64,000 nt of DNA. Source: an uncultured Pelagibacteraceae bacterium. GTDB lineage: Bacteria > Pseudomonadota > Alphaproteobacteria > Pelagibacterales > Pelagibacteraceae. The stretch lies in NCBI GenBank assembly GCA_902627565.1, contig CACOJM010000001.1, positions 114,326 through 178,325 on the forward strand. The letters are read 5' to 3'. This document shows positions 9,054-19,763 of the stretch, one piece after another (position 1 is the first letter of the stretch; each line of letters begins with the position of its first letter). The position numbers and the translations under genes are program-made. The notes beneath the pieces are model-generated. The model made no database searches. It was given only the letters and a program-made list of their open reading frames with translations, and was not told the DNA's origin.

Positions 9054-9919
9054 TAAAAAATCTTTCCTATTATTATGGTAATTAAAAGAATTAAACCAAA
9101 TAAATTATTACTTTTAAATAATTTAAGGCAAGTCCCAGGGCTTTCTGATTCAAATCTTTTAATTTGATAAACAAACAAATGTAAAATCGGAATTGTTAAA
9201 AATAAAAAATATATCCAGCTAAATTCCATTAAATAACCACCAAAAATTAAACATAAGGTTAAAATTAGATAACATATAGACAAAAACTTTTTTGAATTAC
9301 CCTTAAACTTTATTGAGGTTGACTTTAATCCTATAATTTCATCATCTTTAATATCTTGATATCCATATATAGTGTCGTAACCGAGTGTCCAAAATATGGC
9401 TCCAAAATAAAATATTAGTGCAATAAAACTTATTTCTTCAGAAATCGAAGTCCATCCAAGTATTAGCCCATAATTAAATGTTATTCCCAAAAAAAGTTGG
9501 GGCCAATAAGTATACCTTTTCATCAATGGGTAAGTAAATGCTAAAGGCATTGATCCTAAAGCAAGAATAATTGTTAATAAATTAAAGTTTAATAAAACAA
9601 GAAGAGCTAAAAAACATAAGATACCAGAATAGAGTAGAGCAATTATCCAAGAGATTTTTCCTGAAGCTAATGGTCTATTTTTAGTTCTTGAAACTTTTTT
9701 ATCATATTCTTTATCTAAAATATCATTAACTATACATCCAGCAGATCTCATTAAGACTGATCCAAGAAAAAAAAGAATTAAATAAAGAAAATAAATATTT
9801 AGACTTTCATTAAAATTATAAACTAGGGTAAGACCCCAGGCACATGGCCAAAATAACAACATGTATCCAATTGGTTTTTTTAGCCGTGTAAGTTCAATAA
9901 AAAGATTAATTTGACTCAT
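9053..9919 (-). CDS. ubiA: 4-hydroxybenzoate polyprenyltransferase
   Basis: UbiA prenylates 4-hydroxybenzoate in ubiquinone biosynthesis and is an integral membrane protein with about eight helices. The first Asp-rich motif NDILDKEYD (65-73) and the second DIKDDE region near 190 are both present, as are the conserved TRLKKPIGYMLLFWP start and the NRPLASG loop after motif one. Length is 288. It heads the msbA-waaA-lpxK-lpxL run. The start faces the DUF2721 gene across 51 bp. Confidence 0.93.
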   Translation of the reverse strand: MSQINLFIELTRLKKPIGYMLLFWPCAWGLTLVYNFNESLNIYFLYLILFFLGSVLMRSAGCIVNDILDKEYDKKVSRTKNRPLASGKISWIIALLYSGILCFLALLVLLNFNLLTIILALGSMPLAFTYPLMKRYTYWPQLFLGITFNYGLILGWTSISEEISFIALIFYFGAIFWTLGYDTIYGYQDIKDDEIIGLKSTSIKFKGNSKKFLSICYLILTLCLIFGGYLMEFSWIYFLFLTIPILHLFVYQIKRFESESPGTCLKLFKSNNLFGLILLITIIIGKIF

Positions 9920-9970
9920 AAATTTTACTTGTAAATAACAAAGGCAACATTGATAATCAAACTGATTCGT

Positions 9971-10375
9971 ATGAATATTGATTACACAGTTACTGCGCTA
10001 ATGTTTCCTGCAATCCCTTTAATAATGGGAGTGTATAGTAACAGATTTCATTCCTTAAGTGCTTTGATAAGAGAACTTCATGATGAGCATGTTTATGAAA
10101 AACATGTTCCACCTGAATGGAAAAAACAGTTCATAAATTTAAGTGGAAGAATCACCTTGCTGAGATGGTCAATTATGTTCGGTGCATTTGGCTTTTTATT
10201 TAATATGCTTACAGTCTTGGGTCTTTATTTGAATGAAGTTTTTATAGCAAGATTAATTTTTGGATCTTGTTGCTTATCAATGATGATTTCAATAATTTTT
10301 TTTATAAAAGAAATTCATGTCTCAACAAATGCGCTCAGACTACATATGTCAGATATGGATGTTAAGGTTGATTAA
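9971..10375 (+). CDS. DUF2721 family membrane protein
   Basis: The 134-residue product has three hydrophobic segments and the DUF2721 hallmark TALMFPAIPLIMGVYSNRF followed by a conserved SALIREL helix. Function is unknown. I chose the ATG at 9971 because the family motif starts within a few residues of it; an upstream in-frame TTG at 9950, preceded by AAAGG, would add seven residues and cannot be excluded. The stop is shared with the quinone oxidoreductase on the other strand through one TTAA. Confidence 0.78.
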   Translation: MNIDYTVTALMFPAIPLIMGVYSNRFHSLSALIRELHDEHVYEKHVPPEWKKQFINLSGRITLLRWSIMFGAFGFLFNMLTVLGLYLNEVFIARLIFGSCCLSMMISIIFFIKEIHVSTNALRLHMSDMDVKVD

Positions 10376-11343
10376 GGAATAATCACAGCAGGGCCTAAAA
10401 TTTTTCTTCCCTCTAAATCTTGGTGAGCTTTAACAATTTCACTTAGTGGATATTTCTTAAAAATATCTAATTTAAATTTTTTGTTAATAAACATTTCAAA
10501 GACTTTCTTAGCAGCCTCATCTAGCTCTTCCCTTGTAGATGTATAATGAGCAATACTTGGTCTAGTTAAATACAAACCCTTCGGCGCAAGAGATTTAGTA
10601 ACATTACATGGATCTAAAGGACCAGAGGCATTTCCAAAAGAAACCATCATTCCTCTAACTTTTAAACATTCGATTGAACCATCAAATGTTTTTTTTCCTA
10701 CACCATCATAGACTACGGGAACACCAACTCCATTTGTTACTTCTTTAACTTTTTCTACAAAATTTTCTTTTGAATAATTAATTACATGATCACAACCATT
10801 AGATTTTGCTATCCTAATTTTTTCATCAGATCCAACAGTTCCGATTACAATACAGCCTAAACTTTTAGCCCACTGACAAAATATTTGTCCAACGCCTCCA
10901 GCAGCTGCATGAAACAAAATTGTTTCCCCAGATTTAACTGGATAGGTTTTATGGAGAAGATAAAAAACTGTGAAGCCTTTAGTCATTAAAGTTACAACAT
11001 CTTCTAATTCTATTTCATTTGGAACTTTAACAAGTTTTTTTGTTGGAAAAATTCTATGTGTTGCGTATGAACCAATAGGCATAGATGCGTAAGCCACTTT
11101 ATCTCCAATTTTAAAATCTTTTACATCTGGACCAATTTTTTCAATTATGCCAGCTCCTTCAATTCCGATATTTGATGGTAGCTCAATAGGATAAAGACCC
11201 GATCTATGATAGGTATCTATATAATTTAGACCAATTGCTTCATTTTTTATGAGAACTTCGCCAGAGCTTGGATCATCTAACTTTATGTCTTTAAGTTCTA
11301 AAACTTCTGGACCACCATTTTTTGTTATTTTTACAGCTTTCAT
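10372..11343 (-). CDS. NADPH:quinone oxidoreductase, zinc-free MDR family
   Basis: The 323 residues align in pattern with bacterial quinone oxidoreductase (QOR) of the medium-chain dehydrogenase/reductase superfamily. The N-terminal GroES-like part has IGLNYIDTYHRSGLYP, and the nucleotide-binding loop is AAAGGVGQIFCQWAKSLG. The Cys/His ligands of catalytic zinc in alcohol dehydrogenases are missing, which fits QOR. It is cytoplasmic and probably reduces quinones or unsaturated carbonyls one electron at a time; the substrate is not known. It overlaps the pirin gene by 4 bp (ATGA), so the two are likely translated together. Confidence 0.87.
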   Translation of the reverse strand: MKAVKITKNGGPEVLELKDIKLDDPSSGEVLIKNEAIGLNYIDTYHRSGLYPIELPSNIGIEGAGIIEKIGPDVKDFKIGDKVAYASMPIGSYATHRIFPTKKLVKVPNEIELEDVVTLMTKGFTVFYLLHKTYPVKSGETILFHAAAGGVGQIFCQWAKSLGCIVIGTVGSDEKIRIAKSNGCDHVINYSKENFVEKVKEVTNGVGVPVVYDGVGKKTFDGSIECLKVRGMMVSFGNASGPLDPCNVTKSLAPKGLYLTRPSIAHYTSTREELDEAAKKVFEMFINKKFKLDIFKKYPLSEIVKAHQDLEGRKILGPAVIIP

Positions 11344-12176
11344 TTAACAAATGTGCCATTATGATAATCTTGGACAGCTTGTAAAATCTCTGCTTTGGTA
11401 TTCATTACGAAAGGACCACCCCTTGCAATTTCCTCATTAATTGGTTTACCAGATATAATTAAAAATTTTGCTTTTGATATTGCTTTTATTTTTAACTCCT
11501 TACCTTTTGTTAGTAGAATTAACGTACTATCTTTAACTTTGTTATGTCTTTGACTACCAATTTTTATTTCGCCATTAATCAAATAAACAAAGGTATTATG
11601 CGTGGATGGTATATCAAAATTAATTTCTTTATCTTTGTTTAGCTCAACATCAAAATAGATAGGTTCAACGTTGTGTCCTTTAACAGGACCTTCAGCATTT
11701 TCAAATTTGCCAGCTATAACTTTGATTTGTTTGTCCTGATCTTTATGCACGCTCATTTTATCAGCATCAATATAAATGTATTCTGGTTTACTCATTTTTA
11801 ATTTTGCAGGCATATTTATCCACAATTGAAAACCATGGAGTTTTCCTTCCTTCATAGCGGGCATTTCTGAATGAATGATACCACTTCCTGTTTTCATCCA
11901 CTGAACATCTCCAGCAGTCATTCTTCCTTCGCCACCTGTGCTATCTTTGTGTTCAAAATCTCCAGCAAGCATGTAAGTAACTGTCTCAATACCCCTATGA
12001 GGATGAGGTGGAAAACCAGCAACATAATCCTCGCTGTTTTCAGAACCAAATTCATCTAACATTAAAAATGGATCGAAGTAGTTAGGCTCAACTCCGATAC
12101 TTCTTTTCAATTTTACACCCGCGCCATCAGAGGCAGAAATAGGTTTAACAATTTGTTTTACTTCAATAGTCTCCAT
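11340..12176 (-). CDS. Pirin family protein
   Basis: A bicupin of 278 residues. The pirin metal site is intact: HPHRGIE near 59-65 supplies two histidines and IHSEMP near 106 supplies the third histidine and the glutamate. DPFLMLDEF near 36 is also diagnostic. Bacterial pirins have been described as quercetinase-like dioxygenases or redox sensors; the role here is unknown. I start at the ATG at 12176; an upstream TTG at 12185 would add three residues. It pairs with the oxidoreductase downstream by a 4-bp overlap and follows the DoxX gene at 36 bp. Confidence 0.88.
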   Translation of the reverse strand: METIEVKQIVKPISASDGAGVKLKRSIGVEPNYFDPFLMLDEFGSENSEDYVAGFPPHPHRGIETVTYMLAGDFEHKDSTGGEGRMTAGDVQWMKTGSGIIHSEMPAMKEGKLHGFQLWINMPAKLKMSKPEYIYIDADKMSVHKDQDKQIKVIAGKFENAEGPVKGHNVEPIYFDVELNKDKEINFDIPSTHNTFVYLINGEIKIGSQRHNKVKDSTLILLTKGKELKIKAISKAKFLIISGKPINEEIARGGPFVMNTKAEILQAVQDYHNGTFVK

Positions 12177-12212
12177 AAATGTCAAATAACAATTTTAATT
12201 TTTTATTCAAGA

Positions 12213-12581
12213 TTACTTTTTATCCAGACAGTAACCTTTTGCACCATTTACTGACAAGAATAACAAACCACCAGCCAGTGCAAGATTTTTCATAAATGCA
12301 ATTAATTGCATCTGTTCAGAAAAATCGTTGTGAAAGATAAAAGCTGTAGCTATACAAAACAAACTTAGGGCTCCAGCAGCAATTTTAGTTTGATACCCAA
12401 TAATTATTAATATTGGCGCAAGTATTTCTAAAATAATGGCAGGTATTAACAAAAAACCAGGGATACCAAAACTTTCCATCCAGCCTACTGTGCCATTATA
12501 ATTTACTATTTTATTAAATCCACTTAATAAAAAAATACCAGAGATTAATAATCGTCCTATTAAATCAAAAATTTTAATCAT
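12213..12581 (-). CDS. DoxX family membrane protein
   Basis: A 122-residue protein with four hydrophobic helices and the DoxX/MauE pattern: GRLLISGIFLLSGFNK at the N-terminus, FGIPGFLLIPAIILEILAPI in the second helix, and a terminal GG-LLFLSVNG. The ATG at 12581 is preferred; the in-frame GTG at 12596 would overlap the upstream small gene. DoxX proteins are often linked to oxidative stress and thiol metabolism, but no function can be assigned here. The pirin and oxidoreductase genes downstream make a small redox-flavoured group. Confidence 0.78.
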   Translation of the reverse strand: MIKIFDLIGRLLISGIFLLSGFNKIVNYNGTVGWMESFGIPGFLLIPAIILEILAPILIIIGYQTKIAAGALSLFCIATAFIFHNDFSEQMQLIAFMKNLALAGGLLFLSVNGAKGYCLDKK

Positions 12582-12589
12582 ATTTATTA

Positions 12590-12775
12590 TCAACACCTGT
12601 TACATCTAGTCGTTGCAAACATTTCATCCCATTCAGACTCTTTTTCCTCTACATAGTCCATTAAACATCTTAAAGCTTTTGATTTATCAGGAAGATCGTA
12701 TTTTTCTACAATTTGATCTAACATTTTTTCTGAATCGTCGTAAATTTCGAAAGACACATCTTTTTTTTCACTCAT
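12590..12775 (-). CDS. Small protein with C-terminal CxxC, ribbon-helix-helix-like
   Basis: I do not recognise this 61-residue family by name. A charged N-terminal strand (DVSFEIYDD) is followed by two predicted helices around KMLDQIVEKY and SKALRCLMDYVEE, a layout like short ribbon-helix-helix proteins. The protein ends in RCNRC, a CxxC pair at the very terminus, with another Cys in RCLMDY. A good Shine-Dalgarno sequence (AGAGGA, 12780-12785) precedes the ATG, which is uncommon in this window and supports expression. DoxX follows after 8 bp. A metal or thiol sensor is one possible reading, but it is a guess. Confidence 0.65.
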   Translation of the reverse strand: MSEKKDVSFEIYDDSEKMLDQIVEKYDLPDKSKALRCLMDYVEEKESEWDEMFATTRCNRC

Positions 12776-12828
12776 AGTTTCCTCTTTTTTTTTATTTTAA
12801 TTATGTCTCCTTAGTGAATATTTATATA

Positions 12829-13491
12829 TTAAAATTCATTCAATAATCCAGACAAATCTTTTATTTCAATTTTAGGTTTATAATCTAATTTGTCAAAAAT
12901 ATTACTATTTCTATTGACCCAAATAGCTTCAAAGCCATAATTTCCACCACCGGAAACATCCCATGTGTTTGAACTTAGGAAAGCAACTTCATTTTTTTTA
13001 ATATTATATTTTTTAATAGGTAAATCGTAAACTTGAGAGGAAGGTTTATATATTCCTACACTTTCAATTGAGAAAATATCATCAAAAAAATTTTCCAAAT
13101 TATTACTTTTAACTAATTCATTTATTAAAGATGGAGTTCCATTTGAAAGAATAGCTAATTTATAATTTTTTTCCTTTAATATTTTCAAAGTTTCTTGAAC
13201 TTCCTTAAAGGGTGAAAGAACTTTATACAGATTTAACAATTCACTTTTTAAAGAAGATTCTATCTTGAAGACCTTCATGGATTTATCTAGGCTATCTTCA
13301 GTGATTTGCCAAAAATTTTTGTGTCTTCCCATTAAACTTCGAAGCCAAGTGTATTCTAATTGAGTGATTCTCCAAAAATTTGCGAAGGGTTCCCATTTAT
13401 CTCCTATTTTATTTTTACATTTCTCGGCAGCAGAATTTACATCAAATAATGTACCATAAGCATCAAAAATTATTGCTTTAATATTTTTCAT
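12829..13491 (-). CDS. Haloacid dehalogenase, type II (HAD superfamily)
   Basis: The 220 residues follow L-2-haloacid dehalogenases closely. The nucleophile is Asp10 in FDAYGTLFD; the cap has WRITQLEYTWLRSLMG; motif II is LSNGTPSLI near 116-124; the lysine lies in YKPSSQVY near 150; and FLSSNTWDVSGG near 171-182 carries the Ser, Asn and Asp typical of true dehalogenases rather than generic phosphatases. The natural substrate is unknown; marine haloacids are plausible. It diverges from rsmE with 17 bp between starts. Confidence 0.85.
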   Translation of the reverse strand: MKNIKAIIFDAYGTLFDVNSAAEKCKNKIGDKWEPFANFWRITQLEYTWLRSLMGRHKNFWQITEDSLDKSMKVFKIESSLKSELLNLYKVLSPFKEVQETLKILKEKNYKLAILSNGTPSLINELVKSNNLENFFDDIFSIESVGIYKPSSQVYDLPIKKYNIKKNEVAFLSSNTWDVSGGGNYGFEAIWVNRNSNIFDKLDYKPKIEIKDLSGLLNEF

Positions 13492-13508
13492 AAATTAACT
13501 TAACATAA

Positions 13509-14210
13509 ATGAGTAATATTCGATTATATTTTTCGGACACATTATCAGAGAATATGACTAGTAGATTAGATAAATCTCAATCACATTATTTAACTAAAGT
13601 GATGAGAGTTAAAGAACACGAAGTTTTTTCTCTATTCAATAGCAATGGAGAATGGGAAGCCAAGGTTCTTAGTACCACAAAAGGCAATGTTGAATTTAGG
13701 TTAATTAAACAATTAAGAAAAAAAGAAAGCCCAAAAGATTTATGGTTGGCATTTTCTCCAATCAAGGCAAACTATCAAAATTTTATGATTCAAAAAGCAA
13801 CAGAACTAGGGATTACAAAATTCTTCCCTATTATTTTTGATAGAACAGTAGTAAGAAAAATTAATAATGAGCGTTTAAAAAAAATAGTTATTGAAGCTAG
13901 CGAACAGTCAAATCGTCTTAATGTACCTTTAATTGAGAAGGCTCAAAATTTAAAAAATTTTTTAAAATCTAATTCAATAAATTTAATCTTTACGGATTTA
14001 AATTCAAAAAATAAAAAGATTGATAAATCAAAGTTTAAAGATAAACCTATTTGTATAATAATAGGTCCAGAAGGAGATTTTTCAGAGAACGAGAGAAATG
14101 AGATTCTCTCTTTTGAAGATATTCAGCCTCTTAAAATAAATGAGAATATTTTAAGATCAGAAACAGCAGTGATATCGGCTATTTCAATCATAAATTATGT
14201 TATTAATTGA
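13509..14210 (+). CDS. rsmE: 16S rRNA (uracil1498-N3)-methyltransferase
   Basis: RsmE is a SPOUT-fold methyltransferase acting on U1498 of 16S rRNA. The N-terminal PUA-like part (1-70) begins IRLYF and has SHYLTKVMRVK. The SPOUT half carries KATELGITKFFPI, a basic EASEQSNRL segment, the knot motif IIIGPEGDFSENE and the C-terminal LRSETAVISAISI. Length is 233. It is followed at 58 bp by the cytochrome oxidase operon on the same strand, so read-through is possible. Confidence 0.93.
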   Translation: MSNIRLYFSDTLSENMTSRLDKSQSHYLTKVMRVKEHEVFSLFNSNGEWEAKVLSTTKGNVEFRLIKQLRKKESPKDLWLAFSPIKANYQNFMIQKATELGITKFFPIIFDRTVVRKINNERLKKIVIEASEQSNRLNVPLIEKAQNLKNFLKSNSINLIFTDLNSKNKKIDKSKFKDKPICIIIGPEGDFSENERNEILSFEDIQPLKINENILRSETAVISAISIINYVIN

Positions 14211-14268
14211 TAAATTGTCGCGAAAACTAAAGTGTAATTTTCATAAAAGAGCTTTATATAGCTATTAA

Positions 14269-16718
<2,450 letters not shown>

Positions 16719-16739
16719 TATTATAGTTAATAAAATCTG

Positions 16740-17651
16740 ATGGATAATTCAAAGTTAAAAAAAAGAAATTTATCTCAAGAAGATTTATTTAATTTTTCAG
16801 AATTATTTAAGTTAATGAAACCAAGGGTAATGTCACTTGTAATCTTTACCTGTGCGGTGGGGTTGTTAACGGCACCAAATCTTGTCTCAACAAAAGATGC
16901 TATAATAGGAATTTTACTAGTTTCATTAGGAGCGGGTGCAGCTGGAGCATTAAACATGTGGTACGAGTCTGATCTTGATGCTTTAATGACCAGAACCTGT
17001 TTGAGACCAATACCTTCTGGCAAAGTTAACAAAAATCAAGCACTGATTTTTGGTATTATGCTATCAATAATTTCGGTTGTAGCACTAGATTATTTTACAA
17101 ACCGAATTTCTGCATTAATATTATTATTTACTATTTTATTTTATGTGTTTGTTTACACAATTTGGTTAAAAAGAAGAACACCACAAAATATTGTTATTGG
17201 AGGAGCCGCAGGTGCTTTACCTCCAGTTATAGGATGGACAATAGCAACTGGTTCTCTCTCAATTGAACCGATAGTCTTCTTTTTAATAATATTTTTTTGG
17301 ACACCCTCGCATTTTTGGGCATTAAGTCTCTATAAGTCTGATGACTATAAAAAAGCTAAAATTCCCATGCTCCCACTCACTGATGGCGTAGAACGAACTA
17401 AAATGAATATTTTTATTTATTCTTTGTTGATGCTTCCTGTAATTATTTTTCCATATTTGATAAATTTTGTAGGTTTAGCATTTCTAATCCCATCATTGTT
17501 GCTAACAGTTTATTACAATTTTTTATGTTATGAACTGTATAAATTTAAAAAGAATAAATTTGATGCAAAAAAAGCTAAGTCAATTTTTGGATATTCAATT
17601 TTATATTTATTTTTGATTTTTGTTCTTTTTCTGATAGATAAGATTTTATGA
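16740..17651 (+). CDS. ctaB: Heme O synthase (protoheme IX farnesyltransferase)
   Basis: CtaB attaches farnesyl to heme b, the first step to heme A for the oxidase encoded next to it. It is a UbiA-superfamily membrane protein of 303 residues with about eight helices. The first metal/diphosphate motif reads NMWYESDLD at 72-80, where most homologues have Asp instead of Glu in the fifth position. The TRTCLRP segment follows, and the second motif YKSDDYKKAKIPMLP is intact. The stop overlaps the next start as ATGA. Confidence 0.95.
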   Translation: MDNSKLKKRNLSQEDLFNFSELFKLMKPRVMSLVIFTCAVGLLTAPNLVSTKDAIIGILLVSLGAGAAGALNMWYESDLDALMTRTCLRPIPSGKVNKNQALIFGIMLSIISVVALDYFTNRISALILLFTILFYVFVYTIWLKRRTPQNIVIGGAAGALPPVIGWTIATGSLSIEPIVFFLIIFFWTPSHFWALSLYKSDDYKKAKIPMLPLTDGVERTKMNIFIYSLLMLPVIIFPYLINFVGLAFLIPSLLLTVYYNFLCYELYKFKKNKFDAKKAKSIFGYSILYLFLIFVLFLIDKIL

Positions 17652-17773
17652 TAACACCTGATAAAAAAACAAAAAAAAAAAATATAATAACAGCTTTGGC
17701 AATAGTAGCTTTTATGATTTTTCTATTCTTTTTTACGCTATATAACACTGGTGTATTTGATAGGTCGATATGA
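17648..17773 (+). CDS. 41-residue single-helix protein, CoxF-like position
   Basis: A short open frame of 41 codons begins at ATG 17648, overlapping the ctaB stop by 4 bp, and its TGA overlaps the ctaG start by 4 bp. It encodes a lysine-rich N-terminus, one hydrophobic helix (about residues 13-31) and a short C-terminus ending TGVFDRSI. Both junctions are ATGA couplings and there is no other way to fill the gap, so I consider it a real gene. A small membrane protein at this position in cox operons of other alphaproteobacteria is called CoxF. A role in oxidase assembly is inferred from position only. Confidence 0.75.
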   Translation: MITPDKKTKKKNIITALAIVAFMIFLFFFTLYNTGVFDRSI

Positions 17774-18303
17774 TACATAAAAAAAATTTAACCCCTTTAA
17801 TCTTAGCTGGAATATTTGTTTTAATGTTAGGATTATCCTATGCGGCAGTTCCATTGTATGATTTATTTTGTAGAGTAACGGGTTTTGGAGGAACAACTCA
17901 AGTATCAAATAGCGCTCCAAAAGTGGTATTAGATAAAGTTGTAAGTGTAAGGTTTGATACTAATGTAAATAATCTACCTTGGGACTTTAAAGCTAAATCA
18001 AATGTTATTGATGTTAAAGTGGGTCAGGTAAATAAAATAGAGTTTGAAGTAACAAATTATAGCAATGAGCCTACTGCAGGTGTAGCAAGTTTTAATGTTT
18101 CGCCTGCTAGTTTTGGAAAATATTATAGTAAGTTAGGTTGCTTTTGTTTTGAGAAGCAAGAGTTAAAAGCGGGAGAAAAAGCCAAATATGTTATGACTTT
18201 TTATTTAGACCCCGAAATGATTAATGATCCCACTGTAAAAAACCTACAAGATGTTACTATGTCGTATACTTTTTTCTCGACAGACTATTATAAACAATCA
18301 TAA
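17770..18303 (+). CDS. ctaG: Cytochrome c oxidase assembly protein CtaG/Cox11
   Basis: Cox11-family copper chaperone that delivers copper to the CuB site of subunit I. It has one N-terminal transmembrane helix (about 9-27) and a periplasmic immunoglobulin-like domain. The copper-binding motif CFCF is at 124-127 (Cys124, Cys126). The conserved VPLYDLFCRVTGFGGTTQ near 27-44 carries the third cysteine, Cys34. Length is 177. It overlaps the small upstream gene by 4 bp and ends 9 bp before subunit III. Confidence 0.96.
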   Translation: MIHKKNLTPLILAGIFVLMLGLSYAAVPLYDLFCRVTGFGGTTQVSNSAPKVVLDKVVSVRFDTNVNNLPWDFKAKSNVIDVKVGQVNKIEFEVTNYSNEPTAGVASFNVSPASFGKYYSKLGCFCFEKQELKAGEKAKYVMTFYLDPEMINDPTVKNLQDVTMSYTFFSTDYYKQS

Positions 18304-18312
18304 TTAATCAAA

Positions 18313-19101
18313 ATGTCAGCAGAAAAAAAACACGATTATCATTTAGTTGACCCAAGTCCTTGGCCAATTTATGTTTCATTTTCTTGTTTGGTTTTAGCAA
18401 TAGGTGCAGTTTATTACATGCATTCGGACGTGTCTTGGGGTATGTATTTAGGTTTAGCATTATTGATTTATGGTGCATACATGTGGTTCAGGGACGTAGT
18501 GATAGAAGCTGAGCATCAAGGACATCACACTCCTGTAGTACAAATTCACCATCGCTATGGAATGACTTTATTCATAGCTTCAGAGGTAATGTTTTTTGTA
18601 GCATGGTTTTGGGCTTATTTTGATGTTAGTCTTTTTCCGAATGAGTTCGTAGGAAATGTTTGGCCGCCAAAAGATATTAAAACTTTTGACCCTTGGGATA
18701 TTCCATTAATAAATACTCTTGTTTTATTATTGTCTGGTACAACTGTTACATGGTCACATCACGCTCTTCTTGAGGGCGATAGAAAAAGTTTTATCAATGG
18801 ACTTATTTTAACTGTAATTCTTGGTGCGTGCTTTACTGCTTTACAAGCATATGAATATCATCATGCAACGTTTTCTTTCTCAAATCATATTTATGGATCA
18901 GTGTTTTATATGGCAACAGGATTTCATGGTTTTCATGTAATAGTAGGAACTATATTTTTAGCAGTATGTTTATGGCGTGGAAAATTAGGTCATTTTAACA
19001 AAGATCATCATTTTGGTTTTGAAGCTGCAGCTTGGTATTGGCATTTTGTTGATGTCGTTTGGTTATTTTTGTTTGCTGCAATTTATATTTGGGGAAGTTA
19101 A
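18313..19101 (+). CDS. ctaE: Cytochrome c oxidase subunit III
   Basis: A 262-residue, seven-helix membrane subunit that stabilises subunit I during proton pumping. Family hallmarks are the YHLVDPSPWP start, WFRDVVIEAEHQGHHTP, the EVMFFVAWFWAYF helix, ATGFHGFHVIVGT, and the end HFGFEAAAWYWHFVDVVWLF. It completes the structural genes of the operon and is followed at 8 bp by surf1, a normal alphaproteobacterial order. Confidence 0.97.
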   Translation: MSAEKKHDYHLVDPSPWPIYVSFSCLVLAIGAVYYMHSDVSWGMYLGLALLIYGAYMWFRDVVIEAEHQGHHTPVVQIHHRYGMTLFIASEVMFFVAWFWAYFDVSLFPNEFVGNVWPPKDIKTFDPWDIPLINTLVLLLSGTTVTWSHHALLEGDRKSFINGLILTVILGACFTALQAYEYHHATFSFSNHIYGSVFYMATGFHGFHVIVGTIFLAVCLWRGKLGHFNKDHHFGFEAAAWYWHFVDVVWLFLFAAIYIWGS

Positions 19102-19109
19102 TTTAATTT

Positions 19110-19763
19110 TTGAAGCATAAGTTTTTATTCTCAGTTTTTATAATTTTTTTTATTCTAGTTTTTATTGCACTAGGCACCTGGCAAATAATTCGTTTAAATT
19201 GGAAAAATAATCTTATATTAGAGATAGAAAATTCATTAAAAAATCCTCCTGTAGAACTTTCTCAATCAAATAAAGAAAATTTTTTAAAAATAAAAACATC
19301 AGGTATTATTGATTTTGAAAAACAAATTTATTTATACAATTTAAATGATTCTGGTACTCCAGGATTTGAAGTTATTAATCCAATTTTGATTAATGATGAA
19401 AATTATTTACTTAATCGAGGCTGGATACCATTTGAAAAAAAGAGTACCCAAGAAATAAATATATTTGATCAAAATGATATAGTAGGAACTCTTAAAATTC
19501 AGGGAAGGAAAAATATTTTTAAACCAGACAACGATATTAAAGAAAATTACTGGTTTAGTCTAAATAGAGAAGATATCTTAAAATTTACTGGTAAAAAATT
19601 TTCTAAATATATAATTTATTTAGATGGTAATTATCAATATCCTAGACCAAAAAAAATTACTGCTAATATTTCTAATAACCATAAAAAATATGCGATGACA
19701 TGGTTTTCATTAGCGATTTCAATTTTTTTGCTATATTTATATTTTAGGAAAAAGAATTATTAA
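19110..19763 (+). CDS. SURF1 family oxidase assembly protein
   Basis: SURF1 proteins assist heme A insertion into subunit I. The 217 residues have two terminal transmembrane helices (about 5-22 and 195-213) flanking a periplasmic domain. Visible motifs are LGTWQIIRL after helix one, LNRGWIPFE in the middle, YWFSLN, and KYAMTWFSLA entering helix two. The start is a TTG at 19110, 8 bp after ctaE; no in-frame ATG lies near the N-terminal helix. The stop abuts the thrC ATG directly. Confidence 0.9.
   Translation: MKHKFLFSVFIIFFILVFIALGTWQIIRLNWKNNLILEIENSLKNPPVELSQSNKENFLKIKTSGIIDFEKQIYLYNLNDSGTPGFEVINPILINDENYLLNRGWIPFEKKSTQEINIFDQNDIVGTLKIQGRKNIFKPDNDIKENYWFSLNREDILKFTGKKFSKYIIYLDGNYQYPRPKKITANISNNHKKYAMTWFSLAISIFLLYLYFRKKNY

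Noticed and set aside
14211..14268. A promoter for the cytochrome oxidase operon.
   Set aside because: TTGTCG and TGTAAT are present but only 12 bp apart, and other combinations match poorly. The true promoter may lie inside rsmE.
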